Below, piece by piece: positions 6,927-15,321 of a DNA stretch of 35,516 nt. Numbering within the stretch: the stretch's first letter is position 1; the number at the start of each line of letters is the position of its first letter. The DNA is from Candidatus Neomicrothrix sp. UBA7884 (GTDB lineage Bacteria; Actinomycetota; Acidimicrobiia; Acidimicrobiales; MedAcidi-G1). The stretch covers positions 1,562 to 37,077 of the forward strand of contig DLRQ01000020.1 in the NCBI GenBank assembly GCA_002501135.1, read 5' to 3'. The translations under genes were made by a program, and so were the position numbers. The notes under the pieces are model-generated. The model searched no databases, was not told the DNA's origin, and worked only from the letters and a program-made list of their open reading frames with translations.

Positions 6927-7568
6927 CTAGACGACGAGCAGGACCACAACCACGACGATGGCTGCCACCACGACAAGTGGGAGCAGACGCCTGAGAACAG
7001 ACGCTCCGGCGGCATCAAGGAGGTCCAGTGCCTCGGCCTCGGGGGCGTCAACGACACGCACCCTCTCGACCTCGTCGGGTACCTCGATGACGTGCTGAAC
7101 GACCTCATCGGCGGCTTCAGGAGCATCGTCGGAGATCAGCCCACTCAGGTTGTCAGCAAACTGGCTCATCAGCTTGCGGCTGACATCGGCCATCACACCG
7201 CGACCGAACTGGGCGACCTTGCCCGTTACCTTCAGATCGGTTGCTACCGCGACCTTCGTACCGCCTTCGGTTTCCTCGAGTTGCGCCGTTATGTCGGCCG
7301 CTGCGTTGCCTGCTCCCCTGGTATCGCGGCCCTCGGCCCGCAGAACAGCCCTGTATGAAGCGTCATCGCGCTCTACAAAGGAGGCAGCACCCTTGTACTG
7401 GGCCGTGATCGGGCCCACCTTGATCTTGACGATCCCACGGAACTCGTCACCCTCGATCTCTTGAAGCTGGGCTCCGGGAAGGCACGGGGCGATCCGCTCA
7501 ACATCGGTGAGTACCGCCCAGACCTGTCCAACCGGGGCATCAACCTCGAACTCATTGTTCAGCTCCAC
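6927..7568 (-). CDS. coxG: CoxG-like SRPBCC protein with C-terminal membrane anchor
   Basis: Carbon-monoxide-dehydrogenase accessory protein of 213 aa. Residues 1-150 form a START/SRPBCC hydrophobic-cavity domain: FEVDAPVGQVWAVLTDVERI near the N-terminus, CLPGAQL at 29-35, then GIVKIKVGPITAQYKG, and the conserved GKVAQFGRGVMADVSRKLMS helix. After an acidic linker (about 148-185) it ends in a hydrophobic helix (LLPLVVVAAIVVVVVLLVV, about 195-213), anchoring the domain to the cytoplasmic membrane. CoxG has been linked to membrane attachment of CO dehydrogenase and to quinone handling. The start is GTG 7568, overlapping the preceding MobA-like gene by 10 bp. It sits in an accessory operon, but no coxL is in the window. 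Confidence 0.88.
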   Translation of the reverse strand: MELNNEFEVDAPVGQVWAVLTDVERIAPCLPGAQLQEIEGDEFRGIVKIKVGPITAQYKGAASFVERDDASYRAVLRAEGRDTRGAGNAAADITAQLEETEGGTKVAVATDLKVTGKVAQFGRGVMADVSRKLMSQFADNLSGLISDDAPEAADEVVQHVIEVPDEVERVRVVDAPEAEALDLLDAAGASVLRRLLPLVVVAAIVVVVVLLVV

Positions 7569-8116
7569 CTGTCGAGATCCTCCACTGTGTCGATGTCAAT
7601 TGCCTGACCTTCGCACGCTACTTCCACGACCAGCGATGGCCTACCAGCCAGAAGGGACCTAGCACCTCCGTCGCCGCTGACTGGCAGTTCGGGCCAGAGT
7701 CTCTGCGCAACCTTGACAGGTGGCCGGCGCTCCCCTCCGAAGGTCGCCGTCACGAGGTCGCCCGGATTGTCGGCGACAGACCGCCAGGCAGAAGCTGGAA
7801 CCATTGGCGTGTCGGCGAGACCCAACACGATGGCGCCGTGACCAACCCGGGCGGCATGGGCAAGCGCCACCTGCACCGACCCTGCCTGGCCGGATTCCCA
7901 GCCGTCGTTTCCGAGGAGAGTCGCCCCCTCGGGAAGCAGCGCGCTGAGATCCGCTGCACCGCCGACAATGATCAACTCGTCCAGACCGGCGGTCGTCGCT
8001 GCCTCAATGCTCCAGGCGACCAGCGGACGGCCACGGAAGTCGGCCAGAAGCTTGTGGCCCGGTCCGGTCCAGCGGGTTCCGCCACCTGCTGCCAGGATCA
8101 CTGCGGCGGTGCTCAC
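7559..8116 (-). CDS. MobA-like NTP transferase (MocA-type, Mo cofactor)
   Basis: Nucleotidyltransferase of 185 aa in the MobA/MocA family, which attaches CMP to the molybdopterin cofactor of CO dehydrogenase- and xanthine-dehydrogenase-type enzymes. The nucleotide loop is VILAAGGGTRW (6-16) followed by the conserved Lys of HKLL (21-24). NDGWESGQAGSVQVAL (70-85) and LGLADTPMV (98-106) are the later substrate and metal motifs; the latter is a variant of the usual GDQP. GTG 8116 is chosen because homology starts at its second residue; the longer open frame to 8197 adds only unrelated residues overlapping xdhC. It lies 16 bp after xdhC and overlaps coxG by 10 bp, so the three are co-transcribed. 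Biochemical specificity (CTP vs GTP) is inferred. Confidence 0.85.
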   Translation of the reverse strand: MSTAAVILAAGGGTRWTGPGHKLLADFRGRPLVAWSIEAATTAGLDELIIVGGAADLSALLPEGATLLGNDGWESGQAGSVQVALAHAARVGHGAIVLGLADTPMVPASAWRSVADNPGDLVTATFGGERRPPVKVAQRLWPELPVSGDGGARSLLAGRPSLVVEVACEGQAIDIDTVEDLDRWS

Positions 8117-8132
8117 GCCGCCTCCATCCGGC

Positions 8133-9245
8133 TCAATCGTGGATGGGGCCGTCGGTTGTCGACAGCGCCCGGGTTGAGCGACTGGTGCGCAGGACAATTA
8201 TCTCGGACACAATCGAGATGGCTGTCTCCTCAGGAGTACGGGCCCCGATATCGAGGCCGATAGGGGAACGGAGCCGCTCGACCCCGGCATCGTCGACGCC
8301 GACCTCCCTCAGCCGTTCCAGACGGTTCTCGTGGGTGCGACGTGAACCCATGACACCGATGTATCCGACCTCTGTCTCGAGTGCCGAAACGATGGCCGGC
8401 ACGTCGAACTTGTTGTCATGGGTGAGAACACAGACGGCGTCGCGGGGCCCGAGGCCGGACCCGACCTGATCGAGCAGCCGGTTGGGCCAGTCGACAACCA
8501 CCTCGTCGGCAAGGGGGAATCGCTTTCTCGTGGCGAAGATCTCTCGTGCATCACAGACGGTCACGCGGTAACCGAGAACCTTGGCCACACGCACCAGCGC
8601 CGCTGTGAAGTCGACCGCACCGAAGATCAGCATCTGTGGGGGTGGGGCGAACGACTCGAAGAACACCTGCACGGTCTCCTCCCGGGCCTCGCCGTGCTCG
8701 CCGTAGTGGCGCACACCGCTCCTGCCGGCAGCCAGCTCTCCGAGGGCGTCGCGGGCGGCCACCCTGTCGAGGCCAGCCTCACCCAGGGTTCCCTCGACCT
8801 GGTCGCCACAATCGATCCCGGGTCGAACAAGCAACTTGGATCCCGTCCCGGGGCCCTCAACCACCGTCACCAGCGAACAGGGCAGATCGGTCTCCCAGAG
8901 TCGCTCCAGATCGCCGAGTACCCCCCAGGTGGGGTCGTCGAGCGCCTCGAGATACAGGTGAATGGTTCCGCCACAGGTCAAGCCGACTGCAAAGGCCTCA
9001 TCGTCGCTGTAGCCGAAGGTGACCATGCGCCCCTCGCCGACAGCGAGAGCCTCAAGGGCGGCAGTGACGACAGCACCCTCGACACACCCACCAGACACAG
9101 ATCCGGCCACCTCACCGTCTTCAGTGACGGCCATGGCCGCCCCGGGGAGACGGGGCCCTGAGCCCTCCAGGTCGACTACACGTGCCAGAGCGACACGTCT
9201 GCCCTGGTTGCGCCAGCGCTTCAGGTCGTTGAGAATCTCCCGCAT
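8133..9245 (-). CDS. XdhC/CoxI family Mo-hydroxylase maturation factor
   Basis: XdhC-family protein of 370 aa that binds molybdenum cofactor and helps sulfurate and insert it into molybdenum hydroxylases. The N-terminal XdhC domain has RVALARVVDLEGSGPRLPGA (about 17-36) and the signature GSVSGGCVEGAVV (48-60) with Cys54. The C-terminal Rossmann domain starts around 204 (MLIFGAVDFTAALVRVA), continues through VTVCDAREIFATRKRF, and ends with GYIGVMGSRRTHENRL and SPIGLDIGARTPEETAISI. No strong ribosome-binding site precedes ATG 9245. It follows malyl-CoA lyase by 49 bp and precedes the MobA-like gene by 16 bp. Confidence 0.92.
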   Translation of the reverse strand: MREILNDLKRWRNQGRRVALARVVDLEGSGPRLPGAAMAVTEDGEVAGSVSGGCVEGAVVTAALEALAVGEGRMVTFGYSDDEAFAVGLTCGGTIHLYLEALDDPTWGVLGDLERLWETDLPCSLVTVVEGPGTGSKLLVRPGIDCGDQVEGTLGEAGLDRVAARDALGELAAGRSGVRHYGEHGEAREETVQVFFESFAPPPQMLIFGAVDFTAALVRVAKVLGYRVTVCDAREIFATRKRFPLADEVVVDWPNRLLDQVGSGLGPRDAVCVLTHDNKFDVPAIVSALETEVGYIGVMGSRRTHENRLERLREVGVDDAGVERLRSPIGLDIGARTPEETAISIVSEIIVLRTSRSTRALSTTDGPIHD

Positions 9246-9294
9246 ACAACTGAGAGGTTAGGGCCTGACCCTCGCTCCAAGACGATGTACGGGC

Positions 9295-10242
9295 TCAATC
9301 CGTGTCCCTGGCGGCGATAGCCGCAGCAGCAGCCACAACGTTGTCGGCCATCCGTGCAGAGGCTGCATCAATCATGCGGCCGTCCAGCTGTGCCGCTCCC
9401 CTGCCTTCAGCCTCAGCCTCGGCGAGCGCTGCCAGGATCATCCTGGCCCGCTCCACCTCTTCGGCCGGCGGGGAGAAGACCTCGTTGGCAAGGTCAACCT
9501 GTGACGGGTGGATGGCCCACTTGCCCTCGTATCCGAGTGCAGCGGCGCGCCTTGCGCCGAGCATGAAGCCATCGGGGTCTTTGAAGTCGCCGAAGGGTCC
9601 GTCGATCGGCCGGAGCCCGTATGCCCGGCACGCAACGAGCATCCGGGAGAGGGCGGCGTGCCACTGGTCGCCGGGATAGTCGGGATTGAGGCCACCGATA
9701 CTGGTGGTCCTGGAACCACAGCTGGCCGCGTAGTCGGCCACCCCGAAGTGCATTGCCTCGAGTCGGTCACTGGAGGTGGCGATGGCTTCGACATTTGCCA
9801 TGCCGAGGGTTGTCTCGATGAGGATCTCAATGCCGATCCGGTGTGCCAGCCCAATGGCCGACTCGATCTGGGTCAACAGAGCGTCGACCATGTAGACGTC
9901 TGCGGGTACACCGACCTTGGGGATCATGATCGTGTCCAGGCGCCGACCGGCCTGTTCAACGACATCAACCACATCGCGGTACATGTAGTGGGTGTCGATG
10001 CCGTTGATCCGCACCGAGATCGTCTTGCCGAGACCTCTCCATTCGATGTCTCCGAGCGCTTCGATGACGTTGCTGCGCGCCGTCTCCTTGTCGCCGGGGG
10101 GTACGGCGTCCTCAAGATCCAGGAACACACAGTCGGCCCCGCTTGCTGCCGCCTTTTCGAACATGCCGGGACTGGTGCCGGGGACGGCCAGCTCGCTGCG
10201 CTGCAGGCGTTGGCGGGGTGGCCTATGGCGGGTGTGGCTCAT
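9295..10242 (-). CDS. mcl: L-malyl-CoA / beta-methylmalyl-CoA lyase (HpcH/HpaI-CitE superfamily)
   Basis: CoA-ester lyase of 315 aa cleaving malyl-CoA to acetyl-CoA and glyoxylate, and probably beta-methylmalyl-CoA to propionyl-CoA and glyoxylate. The N-terminus RSELAVPGTSPGMFEKAAAS and DLEDAVPPGDKETAR match CitE-like lyases. SVRINGIDTHYMYRD (76-90) with Arg78, IMIPKVG (105-111), LIETTLGMANVE (141-152, Glu143) and FGVADYAAS (166-174, Asp170) give the Mg2+/CoA-binding core. The C-terminal PIDGPFGDFKD and GKWAIHPSQV (240-249) closely resemble proteobacterial Mcl1 rather than citrate lyase beta. A strong AGGAGGGAG precedes ATG 10242. It is divergent from ppc across a 149-bp intergenic region. 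Specificity among C4/C5 CoA esters is inferred. Confidence 0.88.
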   Translation of the reverse strand: MSHTRHRPPRQRLQRSELAVPGTSPGMFEKAAASGADCVFLDLEDAVPPGDKETARSNVIEALGDIEWRGLGKTISVRINGIDTHYMYRDVVDVVEQAGRRLDTIMIPKVGVPADVYMVDALLTQIESAIGLAHRIGIEILIETTLGMANVEAIATSSDRLEAMHFGVADYAASCGSRTTSIGGLNPDYPGDQWHAALSRMLVACRAYGLRPIDGPFGDFKDPDGFMLGARRAAALGYEGKWAIHPSQVDLANEVFSPPAEEVERARMILAALAEAEAEGRGAAQLDGRMIDAASARMADNVVAAAAAIAARDTD

Positions 10243-10391
10243 GGCTTCTCCCTCCTGTCCAGGGGATGTTGGGCCAATCAGGCTGAAGGTTGGCGGTAGG
10301 TTACGGCCCCGTCCGAAAAACTGAAAACCCTGTCACCGTCCTTTCTAGTCCGGGTGGCACCGAATGGGAGATCCAACGAGGTTTCGTGTAG
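10243..10391. promoter_or_regulatory. Divergent mcl/ppc intergenic region
   Basis: The 149 bp between the two divergent starts must hold both promoters. On the plus strand CTGAAA (10321-10326) and TCTAGT (10344-10349) are spaced by 17 bp, a weak candidate for ppc. On the minus strand a TAACCT lies between the run of A/T near 10316-10330 and the mcl start, without a convincing -35. The mcl ribosome-binding site AGGAGGGAG is clear. No obvious operator palindrome was found. The shared region suggests co-regulation of the two carbon-metabolism genes. Confidence 0.35.
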
Positions 10392-13103
10392 ATGCGACAA
10401 CCCCCCACCCATGAGACAACCGATGCCGCTCTGCGCTCCGACATCAGGCGCCTCGGCACCCAGCTCGGCGACACGCTGGTCCGTCAGCACGGCCGTGATC
10501 TTCTTGACAGCGTGGAGAGCGTGCGGGCCCTCGCTCGCCGGGTACGCCAGGATGCCGACTCCACCGATGTCTCACGCGAGCTGACCGACCTGCTCGGGAG
10601 TGCCGACAACGACGAGGCGATTCTGCTGGTCCGGGCATTCACCGTGTACTTCCACCTCGCCAACGTGGCCGAGCAGGTTCACCGCATCGAGGACCTGAAC
10701 ACTGGAGTCGGTGGTGTTGAAAAGCGCTTCGATGAGACAATCCGGTCCCTCGTCGAGGCGGGTGTCGAGCCCTCGGAGATCTCCGACCTGATCAACCGGA
10801 CCGAGCTGCGACCTGTCTTCACGGCACACCCGACCGAGGCGTCACGTCGGTCGATCCTCAGCAAGTTGGCGACTATCGCCGACCACCTCGAGGACCGCAG
10901 CGAGCACCGTAGGACCACGGCCGACAGGCAACGCATCGACCGTCGGATCGAAGAGTTGATCGAAGCGATCTGGCAGACCGACGAGATCCGACACGAGAGG
11001 CCCGACCCGTTCGACGAGGCACGATCGGTTCTCTTCTACCTTGACCAGACGGTGCGCGAGGCCGTACCCGACCTGCTTGACGACATGGCCAGCGCCCTGG
11101 AGGCGATCGGCGGGAAGATGGAGATCGGCCACTCCCCCATCAGGTTCGGAACATGGGTGGGTGGCGACAGGGATGGCAACCCCAACGTTTCACCCGAGAT
11201 GACCGAGGCTGTCCTGGGGCTCCAGCGCCAACGTGCCCTGAACCTGCTCATGGCAGCAGTCCTCAACCTTGGTGATGACCTGAGCGTGAGCACCAGGGTC
11301 CGGGGAGTATCCGACGAACTGTCCGAGGCGGTCCGTGACGACCATGCCCTGATCCCCGGACCGGTTGCCACACACGGCCCCAGCGAGCCGTACCGGCTCA
11401 GGTGCGCCGCAATCGGCCACCGCCTGGCCGACACCGCGAAGATTCCACCCGGCCCCACCGCATACGACACCCCGGCCGAACTGGACGCGGACCTGGCCGT
11501 CATGGACACCTCACTCCGCGCAAACGGCGGCGCCCTGTTGGCCGACGGGCATCTGTCCCGGGTCCGGCGCACGCTCGCCGCGGTCGGGTTCCACATGGCC
11601 ACGCTCGACATTCGCGAACACACCGATCGGCACCACGAGACCCTCGGCCGACTCTTTTTCGCTGTTGGAGTCCACTACCTGGACGCCACGGCGGCGGAGC
11701 GAACCGACCTGCTGGCCGCCGAACTCGAGAGCCGGCGCCCTCTCGCCCCACCCCATCAGGAGGACCCGGGTGACGCCCTGGCCCTGTTCCGCACCCTGCG
11801 GTCGATTCTGGACCGCGACGGCGACGAGGTCATCGAGAGCTACGTCGTCTCGATGACACGTGGGGTCGACGACATCCTGGCACCCGTCCTGCTGGCCCGA
11901 GAGGTGGGTCTCGTCGACCTTGGCCGTGACATTGCACGCCTGGGCTTCGTCCCCCTGTTCGAGACGATCGACGATCTGAGATCCATAGGGCCGGTACTCC
12001 GCTCGCTGCTGGAGGTCGGCCCCTACCGACGCCTCATCGAGTTGCGGGGTGGCACACAGGAGGTGATGGTCGGTTATTCCGACTCGAACAAGGATGGTGG
12101 CATCACCACGTCGCAGTGGGAGATCCACAAAGCCCTCAGGCAGATCCGCGAGGTATCAGCCGAGACCGGGGTGCAGATCCGCGTGTTCCACGGCAGGGGT
12201 GGAACCATCGGCAGGGGCGGCGGACCCACCCATGCGTCAATTCTGAGCCAGCCCAGCGGGGTCCTCGACGGGGAGGTCAAGTTCACCGAGCAGGGCGAGG
12301 TGATCGCCGACAAGTACGCCCTTCCCGAAATCGCCAACCGAAACCTGAACCTGGCCCTGGCCGCCCTGACCGAGAGCTCGCTCGCACACCGCACACCACG
12401 CCACGGCGACGCCACCGTCGCCCGCTGGTACGGGGTCATGGACGACGTCTCGGAGACCGCCTACAACGCGTACCGGGGCTTCATCGATGCACCCGGTCTG
12501 GTCGAGTACTTCACCGACTCGACGCCTGTTGAGGAGCTGAGTTCGATGAACATCGGTTCGAGGCCATCGCGCCGCTCATCGGCGACATCCGGCATCGACG
12601 GCCTGCGTGCCATCCCGTGGGTGTTCGGGTGGACCCAGTCCCGTCAGATCATCCCCGGCTGGTTCGGTGCCGGCTCAGGCCTCGAAACCTCCCGCCTGGC
12701 CGGACATGGCGACGACCTCTCCGACATGTACCAGAGCTGGAGTTTCTTTCGTACCTTCATCTCAAGCGTCGAGATGACGCTCGCCAAGACCGACCTCGCT
12801 ATCGCACGCCACTATGTGGAACGCCTTGTCGACCCCGCCCTCCACCCGCTGCTGGACCTGGTGGCCGCTGAGCATGACCGCACCGCCGAACAGGTGGCTC
12901 TCATCACCGGCTCCGACCTGCTTGACGACAAGCCTCTGCTGCGCCGCACCCTTGAGGTCCGCGACACCTACCTGGATCCCCTGAACGTCCTCCAGGTGGA
13001 GTTGCTCGCCCGGTTCCGCCAGGGTGACGACTCCCCCGAAGCCCACAGGGCGCTCCTGTTGACCATCAACGGGATAGCAGCAGGCCTGCGCAACACCGGC
13101 TAG
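10392..13103 (+). CDS. ppc: Phosphoenolpyruvate carboxylase
   Basis: Complete 903-aa bacterial-type PEP carboxylase, which adds bicarbonate to PEP to give oxaloacetate. All family landmarks are in order: FTAHPTEASRR with catalytic His146, the WVGGDRDGNPNV motif, HGRGGTIGRGGGP, GYSDSNKDGG, FTEQGEVI, NIGSRPSRR, and AIPWVFGWTQSRQIIPGW. The C-terminus ends in the conserved asparagine-threonine-glycine. Length is normal for the family. ATG 10392 is preceded by ACGAGG about 10 nt upstream. It is the only plus-strand gene in the accessory block, divergent from malyl-CoA lyase and convergent with coxE. It supplies oxaloacetate, either as plain anaplerosis or within a serine-cycle-like C1/C2 pathway. 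Confidence 0.98.
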   Translation: MRQPPTHETTDAALRSDIRRLGTQLGDTLVRQHGRDLLDSVESVRALARRVRQDADSTDVSRELTDLLGSADNDEAILLVRAFTVYFHLANVAEQVHRIEDLNTGVGGVEKRFDETIRSLVEAGVEPSEISDLINRTELRPVFTAHPTEASRRSILSKLATIADHLEDRSEHRRTTADRQRIDRRIEELIEAIWQTDEIRHERPDPFDEARSVLFYLDQTVREAVPDLLDDMASALEAIGGKMEIGHSPIRFGTWVGGDRDGNPNVSPEMTEAVLGLQRQRALNLLMAAVLNLGDDLSVSTRVRGVSDELSEAVRDDHALIPGPVATHGPSEPYRLRCAAIGHRLADTAKIPPGPTAYDTPAELDADLAVMDTSLRANGGALLADGHLSRVRRTLAAVGFHMATLDIREHTDRHHETLGRLFFAVGVHYLDATAAERTDLLAAELESRRPLAPPHQEDPGDALALFRTLRSILDRDGDEVIESYVVSMTRGVDDILAPVLLAREVGLVDLGRDIARLGFVPLFETIDDLRSIGPVLRSLLEVGPYRRLIELRGGTQEVMVGYSDSNKDGGITTSQWEIHKALRQIREVSAETGVQIRVFHGRGGTIGRGGGPTHASILSQPSGVLDGEVKFTEQGEVIADKYALPEIANRNLNLALAALTESSLAHRTPRHGDATVARWYGVMDDVSETAYNAYRGFIDAPGLVEYFTDSTPVEELSSMNIGSRPSRRSSATSGIDGLRAIPWVFGWTQSRQIIPGWFGAGSGLETSRLAGHGDDLSDMYQSWSFFRTFISSVEMTLAKTDLAIARHYVERLVDPALHPLLDLVAAEHDRTAEQVALITGSDLLDDKPLLRRTLEVRDTYLDPLNVLQVELLARFRQGDDSPEAHRALLLTINGIAAGLRNTG

Positions 13104-13221
13104 GCGAACACCGGCCAACGCCACATTGAGATGGGAACCGGCGGTGTCCGACAGCGCAGCGATATACGAAGGATGAGCAAGCGTCGGGCACAGTCGGGTC
13201 CCAGTCTGAACGAGTCAGGGG
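13104..13221. other. Convergent ppc/coxE gap, no terminator recognised
   Basis: These 118 bp lie between two converging genes and would be expected to hold a bidirectional terminator. I see only an imperfect pairing of ACACCGGCC with GGCGGTGT and no T-run. Termination may be Rho-dependent or the sites too weak to recognise. Confidence 0.4.
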
Positions 13222-14337
13222 TTAGGCGTCGAAGGCTTCCGCGAGGGCCTTCAGGGAGTTGAGACTGTGGCCCTCGAGAAACGTGTCGACGTGGGGCAGG
13301 GCGGCCGACATTCCACGTGCCAGGGGCTCGTAGCCGGGTGACGCCTTAAGCGGGTTCACCCAGACCACCTGGTGGGCAACCCTCGCCAACCTTGCCATCT
13401 GCTCCTCCATGACCTCGGGGTCGCCGCGGTCCCAACCGTCGGACAACACGACGACGGTTGCACCCCGGGCCATTCCACGCACGCCCCATGAGTCGTTGAA
13501 CTCCTGCAACCCGTCGCCCAGACGCGTGCCACCTGACCAGTCTGTGACAGCGAGCGCGGCCGCCGAGAGGGCGGCATCGGGGTCCCGGGTGGACAGCTCG
13601 CGGGTGAGGCGGGTGAGGCGGGTTCCGAGAGCGAAGGCCTCGACGTCGCGACGGCCGACCATCGCCGCGTGCACGAAGCGGACCAGCGCACGCGCGTAGG
13701 GCTCCATCGAGCCGCTCACATCCAGAAGCAGAACCAGCCGGCGCTGCCGTTCCCCGGCCACGGTGAACGCCCGGTGCATCGGCTCGCCACCGGTGCGTAG
13801 AGCCTCACGTACGGTTCGGCGAAGGTCTGGGCGGCCTCGCCGGGCTGAAGGCCTGCGACGCCTGCAAGGTCGTCGGGTACCGCCTATCCGCATTCGCATG
13901 ATCAGCTCATACAGCTCGTCGAGTTCATCGCCGGTGCACTGTGCAAAGTCCCGTGCACCCAGGACCTCGGCCCGGGAGTAGCGCACGCTGATGACGTCAC
14001 GGTCGGCATCCGTTTCGTCGTCGGCCTCCTCCGCAGCAGGTGCCTCATCGAGAAGAAGGGTCAGGGAGGCTGGGTCCGAGGTCATACCGAGATCAACGAT
14101 GCCCCCCAGCCAGTGGAGGCGGAACACCTCGTCGTAGACGGCGATGTCCTCAGGTCTGGCAAGCAGGGTAGCCCTGCCAGACCAGTAGACCCCACTGTGG
14201 GTGTCAGCCCCCACCTCGGCCAGGGCACGCCCGAAGTCCAGGGTGCTGCCGACAGGAACCGGCAGACCGGCTGCGCGGAGTGCCGTCACGAAGCCGACCA
14301 TGTGCCGGTCAAGCGTCCGCTCGACCGTGGCCTCCAT
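13222..14337 (-). CDS. coxE: CoxE-like VWA domain protein
   Basis: Von Willebrand factor A protein of 371 aa of the CoxE type, the partner of the MoxR-like ATPase CoxD in maturing the CO-dehydrogenase active site. The N-terminal half (GFVTALRAAGLPVPVGSTLDF, then YWSGRATLLARPEDIAVYDEVF) is the conserved CoxE helical region. It is followed by an acidic stretch (98-113), an Arg-rich linker (155-174), and the VWA domain with a MIDAS metal site: LLLDVSGSM (203-211), SGGTRLGDG (268-276) and VVLSDGWDRGD (296-306). ATG 14337 is where homology starts; the open frame extends further upstream but overlaps coxD. It lies 4 bp after the coxD stop, so the pair is co-translated. Confidence 0.92.
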   Translation of the reverse strand: MEATVERTLDRHMVGFVTALRAAGLPVPVGSTLDFGRALAEVGADTHSGVYWSGRATLLARPEDIAVYDEVFRLHWLGGIVDLGMTSDPASLTLLLDEAPAAEEADDETDADRDVISVRYSRAEVLGARDFAQCTGDELDELYELIMRMRIGGTRRPCRRRRPSARRGRPDLRRTVREALRTGGEPMHRAFTVAGERQRRLVLLLDVSGSMEPYARALVRFVHAAMVGRRDVEAFALGTRLTRLTRELSTRDPDAALSAAALAVTDWSGGTRLGDGLQEFNDSWGVRGMARGATVVVLSDGWDRGDPEVMEEQMARLARVAHQVVWVNPLKASPGYEPLARGMSAALPHVDTFLEGHSLNSLKALAEAFDA

Positions 14338-14341
14338 CTGG

Positions 14342-15253
14342 TCAGGCTCCTCGTGCTGACATGAGCAGGTTGCCGAACCCCCGGGAACGGACCCGATCCT
14401 GGTCTTCGCGGTACTTGAGGAGCGTTCCGATGGTGGTGTCGATGGCTGCCGGATCGAGGTCATCGACCCCGACCAGCACGAGCGCCTCTGCCCAGTCGAG
14501 ACTCTCCGCCACACCCGGTGGCTTGTACAGGCCCATGACCCTCAGTTGGGCTGCCACAAGCGCCACGTCCCGGGCAAGCGAGACTGGAACGTGTGGTGCC
14601 CGGACCCGGAGGATCTCGACCTCCCGGTCGACGCCGGGGTGCTCGACCCAGTGGTAGATGCAGCGGCGCTTGAGCGCGTCGTGCACGTCGCGTGTGCGGT
14701 TGGAGGTGATCACGACCACTGGCGGCACCTCAGCCGTGAAGGTTCCAAGCTCTGGAACCGTTACCGCGTAGTCGGAGAGAATCTCGAGCAGGAACGCTTC
14801 GAACTCGTCGTCGGCCCTGTCGACCTCGTCGATGAGCAGGACAGGTGGTGGGCCTTCGGTCGTGGCCAGTGCGCGCAGGAGGGGGCGGCGAACAAGAAAG
14901 CGCTCCTGGTAGAGCTCGTCTTCGAGGTCGGCCACATCGGCTCCTGAGGCTGCTCCGGCAGCCTCAGCTGCCCGTAGGTGGAGGAGCTGTTTTGCATAGT
15001 CCCACTCGTAGACCGCCTGGGCAGAGTCGAGGCCCTCGTAGCACTGCAGGCGGATCAGCTCGCCGCCCGCCCACGAAGCCAGGGCCTTTCCGACCTCGGT
15101 CTTGCCGACCCCGGCCTCACCCTCAAGCAGCAGGGGGCGCTGCAGCCTGAGTGCCAGGAAGATGGCCGTGGCAAGTCCCTCGTCGGCCAGGTAGTCCCGG
15201 CCTGCCAGGGCCTCAACCACGTCGTCGACCGCTGCTGCATCGTGAACGCCCAT
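14342..15253 (-). CDS. coxD: CoxD-like MoxR-family AAA+ ATPase
   Basis: AAA+ ATPase of 303 aa, a CoxD homologue that in Oligotropha works with CoxE on the Mo-S-Cu active site of CO dehydrogenase. Walker A is GEAGVGKT (45-52), Walker B VLLIDEVDRAD (138-148), sensor 1 VVITSNRTRDVHDALKRRC, with the arginine finger in that region. RLQCYEGLDSAQAVYEWDYA (68-87) is characteristic of the CoxD/MoxR group. The gene ends 4 bp before coxE and starts 68 bp after the coxM stop. The only obvious client in the window would be the CoxS/CoxM hydroxylase, whose large subunit is missing here. Confidence 0.93.
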   Translation of the reverse strand: MGVHDAAAVDDVVEALAGRDYLADEGLATAIFLALRLQRPLLLEGEAGVGKTEVGKALASWAGGELIRLQCYEGLDSAQAVYEWDYAKQLLHLRAAEAAGAASGADVADLEDELYQERFLVRRPLLRALATTEGPPPVLLIDEVDRADDEFEAFLLEILSDYAVTVPELGTFTAEVPPVVVITSNRTRDVHDALKRRCIYHWVEHPGVDREVEILRVRAPHVPVSLARDVALVAAQLRVMGLYKPPGVAESLDWAEALVLVGVDDLDPAAIDTTIGTLLKYREDQDRVRSRGFGNLLMSARGA

Positions 15254-15321
15254 CAGGTCAGGCTAGCGAGGCGGGGACGGACACCATTTGCGGGCATCCG
15301 GGATGCTGCAACCGGTTCTGG

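Noticed and set aside
8418..9161. 247-codon plus-strand open frame
   Set aside because: Antisense shadow of xdhC with His/Gly-rich composition and no motif.
4338..13103. Complete serine cycle operon
   Set aside because: Only malyl-CoA lyase, PEP carboxylase and an aminotransferase are present; malate-CoA ligase, hydroxypyruvate reductase and glycerate kinase are not in the window.
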